Positions 36,736 to 45,402 of a stretch of 64,000 bases of DNA are shown one piece after another. A model generated the notes under the pieces. The model had not been told where the DNA came from and ran no database searches. It was given only the letters and a program-made list of their open reading frames with translations. Positions within the stretch are counted from its first letter, which is position 1. The number at the start of each line of letters is the position of its first letter. The DNA lies in the NCBI RefSeq assembly GCF_014692525.1, contig NZ_JACNYL010000007.1, forward strand, positions 62,001-126,000, given 5' to 3'. A program made the translations under genes and the position numbers. Source of the stretch: Sphingobacterium chuzhouense (lineage in GTDB: Bacteria; Bacteroidota; Bacteroidia; Sphingobacteriales; Sphingobacteriaceae).

Positions 36736-38571
36736 ATGGAAAATGTTTTAATCAAAAAATTAATATACAGATTTTGTCTTATAAGCTTATTGGCATGGGG
36801 TGGTTGTCAGAAAAATTATTTTGATACGCAGCCTGATAACATACTGACTATTGATAAAATTTTTGTGAATCGCGGACAAACAGAAAAATGGCTAGCGGGT
36901 ATTTATACCTTTGTACCGAATATCTGGAATTATGAAAGCTTTGTGACGCCATACACATTAACTACCGATGAATTGGATGCGAGTAACTGGGTTAATCCGG
37001 CAATAAACAGCGGAGCCTTAAATGCTGCCAATGCTTCACTTAAGTTTCTTGATTATTATGAAAGCATAAGAAAAGCATCTATATTTCTGGAAAATATAGA
37101 TCGCAATCAGGAAATTAAGGATCTGGTCAACGGTTCGGAGATTATCCAGCAATATAAAGGGGAAGCTCGATTTTTGAGAGCTTATTATTATTGGCTGATG
37201 ATGAAAGAGGTCGGACCGGTAGCTATAGCTCCTTTGCATTCTTCGTCACCAGATGACGATCTCCAGATACCGCGAAGTTCCTGGGATGAGTGTGTTGACT
37301 TTGTCTTGTCTGAAATTGCATTTGCAAAAGAAGATTTGCCGTTAAACAATTATGCGATGGGCAGCGATACAGAGCTGGATCCGGCTAGGATAGGTAGAAT
37401 TAATCAAATCATCGCGACTGCAGTTGAATCCCAGATCTTACTTTTCCATGCAAGCCCATTATACAATGGCAATTCGGAGATGTCGGATTTTCGAAATTTT
37501 GACGGAAAGCAACTGATAGCACAACAATATGACCCCAATCGTTGGAGAAGGGCGGCTGATGCAGCAAAAGAAGCCATAGATATTGCGGAAAGTAATGGTA
37601 AACAACTATATAAAGTAAGCGATTCCGATCCTTTCAGAGCGGCATTTTTATCTTGTCGGAATTTGTATTGGGATGGAGCTAATATAGAAGGCATCTGGTT
37701 GCGAACAGAGAGCGGTATGAGCGGCTGGGAGCGACGTGTCGCACCTCGATCGGTAGAAGGTACCGGATATGCCGGTTTTTCTGTTGTTCAACGATTGGTC
37801 GATGATTTTAGGTTGCAGGATGGGTCTTCCATCCACTCAAATCCAAGTTATGTGGAGAACGAATACACGACAACCGCTACTCCTTATTATGTGTCGGGAA
37901 CGAATAAGATGTACACCAATCGAGAGCCGAGATTTTACGTCGATATTACCTTCAACGGTGCGGTTAACCCGGGGGTATCAAAATCTGGAGCTGCTAATGC
38001 AAGAGTTGAACTGTTTTACACTGGTTCCTCTGGAAAAGCGGGAGAACCACGAAACTGGCCAACGACAGGCTATATTGCGCGAAAAAATATACCGCCAAAT
38101 TATGTTGCTCCAAGTACTAGCGTGGCACGCCCCACTATCTTGATTCGTTTAGCAGAATTATATCTGAATTACGTGGAGGCACTGAACGAAGCGGAACCGG
38201 ATCATCCGGATGTTGTAAAGTATTTGAATGCAGTACGCGAACGAGGAGGATTGCCGCCTATAGAAGAAAGTCTCGGACAGGCACAAATGCGCGAAGAAAT
38301 ACGCTTGGAAAGGCGTATTGAATTATGTTTTGAAGGGCACCGTTACTTTGATGTAAGACGTTGGAAAGTAGCTGACAAACCTGGTTCCGAACAAGGAGGA
38401 GCATTTTATGGTATGGATATAAATGAAGGAACATCACTGTCCGATCCAAAATTCCATCAACGGACCTTAGTCTTTAGAAGAGCAAATTGGCAGAAGAGAT
38501 TTTATTTTATGCCTTACGGACAACGAGAAATTGACAGAAATCGAGTGCTTGTAAACCCTCCAGGTTATTAA
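36736..38571 (+). CDS. SusD/RagB-family surface glycan-binding lipoprotein
   Basis: 611 residues from the ATG at 36736; the open frame extends upstream into the susC gene but the lipoprotein signal starts here (LAWGGC lipobox, Cys about residue 24). SusD features: NYFDTQPDN after the Cys, the FLRAYYYWLMM segment near residue 140, the ILIRLAELYLNYVEALNEA helix, and the final NPPGY. It forms the lid over the preceding SusC. Confidence 0.96.
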   Translation: MENVLIKKLIYRFCLISLLAWGGCQKNYFDTQPDNILTIDKIFVNRGQTEKWLAGIYTFVPNIWNYESFVTPYTLTTDELDASNWVNPAINSGALNAANASLKFLDYYESIRKASIFLENIDRNQEIKDLVNGSEIIQQYKGEARFLRAYYYWLMMKEVGPVAIAPLHSSSPDDDLQIPRSSWDECVDFVLSEIAFAKEDLPLNNYAMGSDTELDPARIGRINQIIATAVESQILLFHASPLYNGNSEMSDFRNFDGKQLIAQQYDPNRWRRAADAAKEAIDIAESNGKQLYKVSDSDPFRAAFLSCRNLYWDGANIEGIWLRTESGMSGWERRVAPRSVEGTGYAGFSVVQRLVDDFRLQDGSSIHSNPSYVENEYTTTATPYYVSGTNKMYTNREPRFYVDITFNGAVNPGVSKSGAANARVELFYTGSSGKAGEPRNWPTTGYIARKNIPPNYVAPSTSVARPTILIRLAELYLNYVEALNEAEPDHPDVVKYLNAVRERGGLPPIEESLGQAQMREEIRLERRIELCFEGHRYFDVRRWKVADKPGSEQGGAFYGMDINEGTSLSDPKFHQRTLVFRRANWQKRFYFMPYGQREIDRNRVLVNPPGY

Positions 38572-38617
38572 TGCTTTTATTCGCATGGAGATATTTCACT
38601 CATAAATAATTATTGTA

Positions 38618-39577
38618 ATGAAAAATAGAAAATATTTTATAGCTATCTGGATATCGATATTGTTCGTTATGTCCTGTACAGAAGATACGCCGCCCTATGA
38701 AGTTCTCACTGAATCAAAAGATGGAGCGCAGGTGTTTATTGCAAAAGCTAATTCAGGTGGGCAAAAACTGGCGACTTTTCCATATGGACAGGACGAGATT
38801 ACTATAAAATTCAACACTGGATTTGGAGCTTTAGGCCTGCCGGCAAATCCCATTCGCGTACTGCTTGCCGAAGATCAGGCGGCTTTTGACAGTATTAATA
38901 ATGTTCGGATTACGGATGGCTTGCCTCCTTATGAACATTTTCCTGCACAAGCTTATACCATTGATGTTCTGGATTTGGTAATTCCAAAGGGAGCATTATA
39001 TTCTAACTATTCTACGTTAATGTATCGACCGAAAGAATTTGATACAGAGAAAGACTATTTGTTAGCTTTAAGTATTAAAGACGCAGAAGGATATAGTATC
39101 AGTCCGACAGCAAAATCTGTTCTGTTTGTTGTAGATAGGTTGATAGAAAAACCGGCTAATACGTCAGGATGGGTAGCAGAGGCTTCTTCAGAAGAGCCTG
39201 GTCAGGGTACGGGTTTGGCTTCTGCTGTTTTAGACGGAAATCTGAATACGATCTGGCATGCACGTTATAAGCCAGAACCTAGGGAAACTTACCCACATTG
39301 GTTGAGTTTTGATATGATAAAGGAGATTTATGTAACGAAAGTGTCCATAGCAACACGTCAAAACAATGTAAATGGAATGACCAAATTTAAGCTAGAAGGA
39401 AGTCGAGATGGTGACAATTGGTTTGCTCTTTCGGAGGAGTTGGATTTTGATCCCGCGAATAGAAATTATCAAACCTATCCAATAGAACCGCAATATTTGA
39501 AGAATATAAGGATTATTATGCTTGAAGGTAAACAAGCAACAACATTTTTAGCAGAATTTGTCGTTTATACGTATTAG
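38618..39577 (+). CDS. DUF1735 / F5/8 type C (discoidin) surface lipoprotein
   Basis: A 319-residue lipoprotein (lipobox VMSC, Cys about residue 20). Residues about 35-170 fit DUF1735, a domain found in BT_3987-like proteins of utilisation loci. Residues 180-319 are an F5/8C galactose-binding-like fold with NTIWHARYKPEPRETYPHW and TKFKLEGSRDGDNW. The domain pair is typical of surface glycan-binding proteins that capture substrate for the SusCD pair. It is the last gene of the sigma-GH109-FecR-SusCD locus; a strong hairpin terminator follows at 39613. Confidence 0.87.
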   Translation: MKNRKYFIAIWISILFVMSCTEDTPPYEVLTESKDGAQVFIAKANSGGQKLATFPYGQDEITIKFNTGFGALGLPANPIRVLLAEDQAAFDSINNVRITDGLPPYEHFPAQAYTIDVLDLVIPKGALYSNYSTLMYRPKEFDTEKDYLLALSIKDAEGYSISPTAKSVLFVVDRLIEKPANTSGWVAEASSEEPGQGTGLASAVLDGNLNTIWHARYKPEPRETYPHWLSFDMIKEIYVTKVSIATRQNNVNGMTKFKLEGSRDGDNWFALSEELDFDPANRNYQTYPIEPQYLKNIRIIMLEGKQATTFLAEFVVYTY

Positions 39578-39612
39578 AACGATAAGTTCTTAAAAAAATC
39601 AGCACCGACAAA

Positions 39613-39641
39613 GTAGAGACGCCCTTAATTTGCGTCTCTAC
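39613..39641 (+). terminator. Terminator with repeated stem GTAGAGACGC/GCGTCTCTAC
   Basis: Perfect 10-base stem, 9-base loop, then TTTTTTATTT on the plus strand. It ends the second utilisation locus. The stem sequence is identical to that at 25398-25423. Confidence 0.85.
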
Positions 39642-39673
39642 TTTTTTATTTCTACTTTTGGCATTTGACTTTG

Positions 39674-40906
39674 ATGAATATGGAATATGAAATTATCCGC
39701 TTGGATAACGGTATCCGTGCGGTATTTCACCGTCAGATTTCTCCTATTACTCATACCTGTTTGGTTGTAAATGCTGGTTCCCGAGATGAAGAAGAGGGTA
39801 AATATGGTGTGGCCCATTTTATCGAGCACTTATTGTTTAAGCAAACGGAGAGACGTTCCATGCAGCAGATTCTCAATTACTTGGAAGCTGTAGGGGGCGA
39901 CTTAAATGCTTACACGACCAAAGAATATACTTGTGTGCATGCCTCTATTTTAAAGCCACACCTATCTAAGGCGCTGGACTTATTTGAGGACATCATCTTC
40001 CATTCTACATTTCCAATAGATGAAATGGAAAAAGAGAAAGGTGTTATTGTGGACGAAATGGCATCCTATCGGGATAACCCCGAAGAATCAATTATGGATG
40101 ATTACGAAGATTTGATTTTTAAACGGTCGGGGTTGGGACACAATATCCTAGGGTTAGAAAACGATCTTTTAGCTTTTACGAGAGAAGATGTTCAGCAATT
40201 TATCTGTCAAAATTATCATACCCATGATATCGTTATCGGTATCACGGGAGATTATGAGTTAAAGACGGTGGAAAAAATGTTAAGACGTTACTTTGAGCCA
40301 GTAAAAGAAAACAAACCCGCACGCTCGCGTAAAGAGGTACTTGTGAATGCGTCCCAGCATGTGGAATTAAAGAAACCTATCAATCAAGTGCATTTCATGT
40401 TGGGTGCGCCTGCGTATAGTATGCATGACGATCGTAAAACCGGCTTGCTCCTGCTCAATAATATGTTGGGTGGATTTGGTATGGCATCTATTCTTAATCT
40501 TGCTGTTCGGGAAAAATACGGAATTGCTTATACAATTGAATCAAACTACACACTTTTTACGGATACAGGGTTGTTCACGATTTATCTCGGTACCGATGAG
40601 GAAAAGATAAAACGGGCGAAAAAACTTGTCTTCCGGGAGCTTGATAAATTGAAAACAAAAGGAGTTTCGGAAAATCAACTACAAAAGGCAAAAAATAAGT
40701 TTAAAGGGCAAATCGCACTGGCAGAGGAGAATAGAATGAGTATGATTATAGCAGAAGCAAAAAATATAATGGACTACGATCGGGTCATATCGCTAAACGA
40801 GGTCTTTGAAAAGATAGATGCGGTATCTGCTAATGACTTGTTGTCGATTGCACAAGATATTTTTGATGAAAGGAAACTAACGTCCTTAGCGTTTCTCCCC
40901 GAATAG
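39674..40906 (+). CDS. M16-family (pitrilysin-like) zinc peptidase
   Basis: About 410 residues from the ATG at 39674. The inverted zinc motif HFIEH lies near residue 45, with the further Glu about 75 residues later in EKGVIVDEMASY. The C-terminal M16 half-domain has the pattern LNNMLGGFGMASILNLAVREKYGIAY with the Arg and Tyr that contact substrate. Size fits the single-chain half-enzymes that work as dimers on peptides or unfolded proteins. No signal peptide is visible, so it is probably cytoplasmic. It lies 54 bases upstream of fabD on the same strand. Confidence 0.94.
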   Translation: MNMEYEIIRLDNGIRAVFHRQISPITHTCLVVNAGSRDEEEGKYGVAHFIEHLLFKQTERRSMQQILNYLEAVGGDLNAYTTKEYTCVHASILKPHLSKALDLFEDIIFHSTFPIDEMEKEKGVIVDEMASYRDNPEESIMDDYEDLIFKRSGLGHNILGLENDLLAFTREDVQQFICQNYHTHDIVIGITGDYELKTVEKMLRRYFEPVKENKPARSRKEVLVNASQHVELKKPINQVHFMLGAPAYSMHDDRKTGLLLLNNMLGGFGMASILNLAVREKYGIAYTIESNYTLFTDTGLFTIYLGTDEEKIKRAKKLVFRELDKLKTKGVSENQLQKAKNKFKGQIALAEENRMSMIIAEAKNIMDYDRVISLNEVFEKIDAVSANDLLSIAQDIFDERKLTSLAFLPE

Positions 40907-40959
40907 ACAAAAGAACGGTGGTAAAGAGACAAAGACAACAGAATTTTTTATTTTTGAAG

Positions 40960-41847
40960 ATGAAAACAGCATATATTTTTCCAGGTCAAGGTGCTCAGTT
41001 CGTAGGAATGGGACAGGACTTATACAATTTAAATCAAGAGACGAAGTCTCTTTTTGAACAGGCAAATGATATTTTGGGTTTCCGTATTACCGATATTATG
41101 TTTTCCGGAACAGATGAGGATTTAAAACAAACAAAGGTAACACAGCCGGCTATTTTCCTCCATTCGGTTATCTTGGCAAAAGCCCTGGGCGATAGCTTTC
41201 AACCGGCGATGGTGGCGGGACATTCTTTAGGCGAATTCTCTGCATTGGTAGCAGCAGGGGCATTGTCTTTTGAAGATGGACTAAGGTTGGTAGCGAAGCG
41301 TGCCAATGCGATGCAAGAAGCATGTGAGGCGCATCCCTCGACAATGGCCGCTATTCTAGGATTAGATGATGAAACGGTAGAGAAGGTATGTGCGCAAGTA
41401 GAAGATGTTGTCGTGGCGGCAAATTATAATTGCCCAGGGCAATTAGTTATTTCGGGAACGATAGAAGGGGTGGATAAAGCTTGTGTTTTGTTGACTGAAG
41501 CAGGGGCTAAACGTGCGCTGAAATTAAATGTCGGAGGTGCATTCCATTCGCCGTTGATGGAACCGGCAAAAGTAGAGCTACAAGCTGCTATCGAAGAAAC
41601 AGAAATAAAAGAGCCTATTTGTCCTATCGTACAAAATGTGGATGCAAAACCCTATACAAATCCAGTACAGATCAAAGCGAACCTAATCGCGCAACTGACA
41701 GGAGCTGTCCGTTGGACACAAACGGTGCAACAAATGTTAGCAGACGGTGCGGAAGCTTTCGTAGAAGTAGGCCCAGGGAATGTATTACAGGGATTGGTTA
41801 AAAAGGTAGATCGTTCGGCGCAGACATCGGCGGCGACGGTTGGTTAG
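40960..41847 (+). CDS. fabD: Malonyl-CoA:acyl carrier protein transacylase
   Basis: 295 residues from the ATG at 40960; the upstream in-frame GTG (40918) adds an atypical extension. Family motifs are IFPGQGAQFVGMG at the start, the nucleophile Ser89 in AGHSLGEFSA, and the His in GGAFHSPLM near residue 195. It loads malonyl groups onto acyl carrier protein for fatty acid synthesis in the cytoplasm. A long palindromic terminator follows immediately. Confidence 0.96.
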   Translation: MKTAYIFPGQGAQFVGMGQDLYNLNQETKSLFEQANDILGFRITDIMFSGTDEDLKQTKVTQPAIFLHSVILAKALGDSFQPAMVAGHSLGEFSALVAAGALSFEDGLRLVAKRANAMQEACEAHPSTMAAILGLDDETVEKVCAQVEDVVVAANYNCPGQLVISGTIEGVDKACVLLTEAGAKRALKLNVGGAFHSPLMEPAKVELQAAIEETEIKEPICPIVQNVDAKPYTNPVQIKANLIAQLTGAVRWTQTVQQMLADGAEAFVEVGPGNVLQGLVKKVDRSAQTSAATVG

Positions 41848-41852
41848 GCTGT

Positions 41853-41890
41853 AAAAAAATAAGGACGCAGTACTGCGTCCTTATTTTTTT
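41853..41890. terminator. Bidirectional palindromic terminator between fabD and the DUF2911 gene
   Basis: Perfect 18-base arms around a TA centre: A7TAAGGACGCAG and its complement. Seven A on one side and seven T on the other allow it to act in both directions. It overlaps the stop codon of the minus-strand gene by two bases. Confidence 0.9.
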
Positions 41891-42737
41891 ATTTAGCTTC
41901 TTCGAGCACTTGCGTGTTCAACTTCACGTATTCTTCATTATTACCGGCTTTGGCCATCGCAACACCCTCGGTTGCGGCTTTGATAGCTCCGGCTTTGTCA
42001 CCCGATTTTAATAAAATCCGTGCTTTCCAATATTTGATATGAGGGGCTTTTGTATTGCCTTTATCTGCCTCATTAGCCCATTCGACGGCTTTGTTAATGT
42101 CTAGATTGTTATTGTAATAATATTGAGCGGCTGCAAAATAAGGTTTCTTTTCTCCTTTCATCGCTTCCTCGATACCTGCTATGATCTCTTTGGACTGATC
42201 AACGGAAATAGGGAAAGAAACTTTCGTGTTTTCCCACGACAATGTTAAATCTGCACCGTTCGGTTTTACATTTTCAAAGGCAATCGTGAAAGATTCTACT
42301 TTATCCGAGGTTTGTTTTGACTTGGCTTGAAAACGTAAAAAATCTTCGCTTTGGTTATACTGGTAAGCACCCCATTGCTCGACATTTTTACTTAGAATGA
42401 TAGTCCAATCACCTTTAGTTGGAATAGTAAAGAGTCCGTATGTACCGGCAGGAACTTTATTGCCCGCAATCGTTACTTCCTCTTCAAAAGTAAGAGAAGG
42501 TATACCATTTGCTCCTGTCCGCCAAACTTGGTCGTAGGGCACCAACCCTCCGAAGATCGTACGGCTGTTTACGTTTGGACGCTGATATACAAGAGTGACC
42601 TTTTTGATACCGATGCCTTGTTCGATTTTTGTTGTGCTGCTGGCAGGCGGAAACTTCGCTTGGGCTTGTGACTCTTGTGTTGAAAACAGGATCACTCCGG
42701 CAAATACTAGCGAAAAGAATATCTTCTTCATATACAT
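41889..42737 (-). CDS. DUF2911 domain protein with TPR-like C-terminus, exported
   Basis: A 282-residue protein with a signal peptide (about 1-26, ending SQAQ; a second ATG two codons in is as likely a start). Residues 30-170 match DUF2911, with VYQRPNVNSRTIFGGLVPYDQVWRTGAN and PAGTYGLFTIP. The last 100 residues contain two TPR-like helix pairs (AAAQYYYNNNLDINKAVEWAN, YWKARILLKSGDKAGAIKAA). Function of DUF2911 is unknown; it is frequent in Bacteroidota. It lies 34 bases downstream of the transporter gene and may share its transcript. Confidence 0.9.
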   Translation of the reverse strand: MYMKKIFFSLVFAGVILFSTQESQAQAKFPPASSTTKIEQGIGIKKVTLVYQRPNVNSRTIFGGLVPYDQVWRTGANGIPSLTFEEEVTIAGNKVPAGTYGLFTIPTKGDWTIILSKNVEQWGAYQYNQSEDFLRFQAKSKQTSDKVESFTIAFENVKPNGADLTLSWENTKVSFPISVDQSKEIIAGIEEAMKGEKKPYFAAAQYYYNNNLDINKAVEWANEADKGNTKAPHIKYWKARILLKSGDKAGAIKAATEGVAMAKAGNNEEYVKLNTQVLEEAK

Positions 42738-42770
42738 GTTGTTTATTTTTCTATGCTAAAATAAGGTTTC

Positions 42771-44054
42771 TTATGATTTTTTCCCCACTTTATGTCCGGC
42801 AATTCCGTAATAAAAAATGAATAAATAACAGGGAAGGGCTATCCAGTAAGCGGCATGGGAACCTACCATATGGGCTATTTGTCCATAAATTAGCGGTATA
42901 ACAGCTCCACCTGCAATACCCATAACTAGTAAACCTGAAGCTGCATTGGTAAATCTTCCTACTCCTTTTAATGCCAATGGCCAGATAGCCGGCCATACCA
43001 AGGAATTCGCTAAACCTAACAACGCAACAAAAGTAAGCGAAAGCATGCCATCTGTAAAAACAATTCCTAAAGTAAAGATGATACCTAAGATAGCACATGC
43101 TTTCATAGCAGTTTCTTGTGTGAAATATTTTGGTATAGCGATGATTCCGATAATATAACCTAATACCATTGCTCCCATGGTATATCCTGTAAAGACAGTT
43201 GCTTTATCTAAACTGACACCTTGCGATACACCATAGGCAATAATCGTGTCGCCAGCAAGAACTTCTACTCCCACATACATAAACAGCGCAATGAAGCCCA
43301 ATATAACATGTGGAAAATCCCAAATACTCTTTTTATCTTCCGATATGATATGGTGGTCAGCTGTCTCTTCTTCATCTCCTTTTACTTCTGGAAGATTTGC
43401 ACGCGAAATCCAAATAGCTAGAAGCACTAGCACAACAACGATACCGATGTAGGGATTAACAACCTGTAGCGCTACCTGATCTAGCGCAGCCGAATATTGG
43501 TCTGCCGGCATCGACTCCACTTGCTTAGCAATCTTATCAGCTTCGCCAAGATTTAGGAATAATCCTAGTAGGACTGGAGCAATAGCACCTGCTACCTTAT
43601 TGCAAATACCCATAATACTAATTCGTCTTGCAGCCGTCTCGACGGGGCCTATAATTGTAATATAGGGATTGGATGCAGTTTGTAGTATAGCTAAACCTCC
43701 ACCCATCGTAAATAGACCTACTAAAAAGATGAGATATGTTCTAGTATAGGCAGCCGGAATAAATAATAAAGCACCCACAGCCATTACACCAAGAGATATA
43801 GCCATTCCTTTCTTAAACCCGTATTTATTTAATACCCATGTAGAGACTGGTGCCATAACCAAATAGGCGATATAAAACGCAAAAGTTACAAAATAAGATT
43901 GTACTTCTGTAAGTTCACACGCTATTCTGAGATATGGTATCAATAAGGAGTTTAGCCAGGTAGCAAAACCGAAAATAAAGAATAGAGAAGCAATAATAAT
44001 CATTGGTCCTATTGAAGATTGACCAGTCTGTTGTGTTGAGGTTTTCGAATCCAT
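42771..44054 (-). CDS. FucP/GluP-type sugar:proton MFS symporter (FHS family)
   Basis: A 427-residue inner-membrane protein with about 12 hydrophobic segments. The sequence FIFGFATWLNSLLIPYLR (about 27-44) and LQTASNPYITIIGP (about 124-137) match the fucose/glucose/galactose symporter family. It would import a neutral monosaccharide such as fucose, glucose or galactose; the exact one is not readable. A hairpin with a T-run lies about 190 bases upstream in the same direction (44245-44285), which may be an attenuator or the end of an independent RNA. Confidence 0.92.
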   Translation of the reverse strand: MDSKTSTQQTGQSSIGPMIIIASLFFIFGFATWLNSLLIPYLRIACELTEVQSYFVTFAFYIAYLVMAPVSTWVLNKYGFKKGMAISLGVMAVGALLFIPAAYTRTYLIFLVGLFTMGGGLAILQTASNPYITIIGPVETAARRISIMGICNKVAGAIAPVLLGLFLNLGEADKIAKQVESMPADQYSAALDQVALQVVNPYIGIVVVLVLLAIWISRANLPEVKGDEEETADHHIISEDKKSIWDFPHVILGFIALFMYVGVEVLAGDTIIAYGVSQGVSLDKATVFTGYTMGAMVLGYIIGIIAIPKYFTQETAMKACAILGIIFTLGIVFTDGMLSLTFVALLGLANSLVWPAIWPLALKGVGRFTNAASGLLVMGIAGGAVIPLIYGQIAHMVGSHAAYWIALPCYLFIFYYGIAGHKVGKKS

Positions 44055-44411
44055 TTGTGGAATATTAGATTTAATATGTGATTATCAAAATCGAATTACA
44101 AGACTAATAAAATATATTGATATTAGGAAACAGAAAAATGTACACAAACGGTTGCATTTTGTAAAAACCTTTATATAATTCTATGCGAGCAAAATTGGAA
44201 AGTTATTAAACGTCTTTAGGGGGCATTGGAGGTTAACACTTCTTAAAAAAAATAGAGAGACTTCATTTGGGGGTGAAGTCTCTCTAAAACCTAAACCGTA
44301 TCATAAAACCATATCGAATGGTGTTTGTATATAGAGTACAATTTAGATAACAATATAGTTTTAAAAATTTTTAATTTTTTTTTACAAGTTTTTGATTGCA
44401 TCGGTTTTCCT
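44055..44411. other. AT-rich intergenic region with one hairpin
   Basis: No coding frame stands out. It holds the hairpin at 44254-44285 and should hold the promoter of the minus-strand FucP-type gene; no exact TAnnTTTG box was found for it. Confidence 0.5.
44245..44310 (-). ncRNA. Diverged member of the small terminator-RNA family, or thioesterase operon terminator
   Basis: Minus strand: leader with GGTTTAGGTTTTAG, then a perfect 12-base stem AGAGAGACTTCA/TGAAGTCTCTCT (44254-44285) with loop CCCCCAAA and an eight-base T-run. The leader shares only the TTTAGGTTT core with the three better copies. It lies between the thioesterase and FucP-type genes on the same strand, so it could simply end the upstream operon. 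Confidence 0.4.
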
Positions 44412-44852
44412 TCAGGAGGGTTTTTCTATAATCGCTACTGTCAGCCGGGAAATACAGATAAGAATATCTTTTTCGTTTTTGATTTTAATATCCCATACGT
44501 GACTTTTTTTTCCGATATGAAGGGGAGAACAATAAGCATATAGCGTGCCCTCTGCAACGGATTTCAAGTGATTTGCATTTACTTCCATGCCTACGCCCAC
44601 GAGATGTTGCGGATCAATAATAAGGTTCGAAGCAATACTCCCTACAGACTCTGCTAACACGACAGACGCCCCGCCATGCAAAATTCCAAACGGCTGCTTT
44701 ACTTTGTCAGTTATAGGCATAGAAGCGATGAGCATATCGCTACGTACCTCTGTTGCCCGAATGTTAAGGTAACCTGTCATAAACTTATGGAAGATACTGT
44801 TAATCTCTTCCAACGTATAATCTTTAAGCCAAATTTTCGACGTTTTCATCAT
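44412..44852 (-). CDS. Hotdog-fold acyl-CoA thioesterase (PaaI/YdiI/MenI type)
   Basis: About 146 residues from the ATG at 44852 (a GTG three codons upstream is an alternative). The family pattern QPFGILHGGASVVLAESVGSIAS contains the catalytic Glu and the conserved HGG. The length fits the YdiI/MenI group that hydrolyses aryl- or 1,4-dihydroxy-2-naphthoyl-CoA. It is the last of three minus-strand genes (kinase, DinB, thioesterase). The specific CoA ester cannot be inferred. Confidence 0.9.
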   Translation of the reverse strand: MMKTSKIWLKDYTLEEINSIFHKFMTGYLNIRATEVRSDMLIASMPITDKVKQPFGILHGGASVVLAESVGSIASNLIIDPQHLVGVGMEVNANHLKSVAEGTLYAYCSPLHIGKKSHVWDIKIKNEKDILICISRLTVAIIEKPS

Positions 44853-44862
44853 AATTACCACC

Positions 44863-45402
44863 CTATGTCAATGTTATTTGCATCTCGGTTTCATTATTGA
44901 GATAGCGTTCTTTTAAAATGATGCGATGATGCGTTAAGTGACCTGCAATCACGTAAAGGAAAGCCTTAACGGTGATGAGCCTGCCTGATGCCATACCTTT
45001 TCGTTCTAATTCCGTTTCGTTGAACGTATTGAATAACACGAGATTTGCTTTTCGAAGATATATAAATTCTTCTTCAATACTGTCCAAAGAACGTTCGTTG
45101 TGACGGCCATTTTGTACAAATTCATCCTGTTCAAAAGGAGCCAATTCCGTCATATCATTACGTGCAAACCGCAGGGCACGATACGCCATTACCCGTTCCG
45201 TGTCTAAGATGTGGCATAGTACCTCCTTGATTGTCCATTTTCCTTCAGCGTAGGTGTAATCGCCTAAGTCTTCTGGGATATTTCGAATAAATTCTGGGAA
45301 CGTTTCTACCTGTTCGTACAGCTCTTCCATAACAGAACCAACTACATTCTCTATGTAGTCACTGTATATCGCAGGATATTCATCAGACTTGAGTGGGTTC
45401 AT
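44863..45402 (-). CDS. DinB-family (DinB_2) putative metal-dependent protein
   Basis: A 179-residue four-helix-bundle protein. The three-histidine metal site of the family is visible: His in WTIKEVLCHILDTE (about 65) and the two His of GHLTHHRII (about 157-161). DinB-like proteins include thiol transferases and enzymes of unknown role. The start overlaps the end of the histidine kinase gene by 20 bases, which indicates translational coupling. Confidence 0.9.
   Translation of the reverse strand: MNPLKSDEYPAIYSDYIENVVGSVMEELYEQVETFPEFIRNIPEDLGDYTYAEGKWTIKEVLCHILDTERVMAYRALRFARNDMTELAPFEQDEFVQNGRHNERSLDSIEEEFIYLRKANLVLFNTFNETELERKGMASGRLITVKAFLYVIAGHLTHHRIILKERYLNNETEMQITLT

Noticed and set aside
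44325..44543. Plus-strand frame of 72 codons downstream of the thioesterase gene
   Set aside because: Partly antisense to the thioesterase and otherwise AT-rich noncoding sequence.
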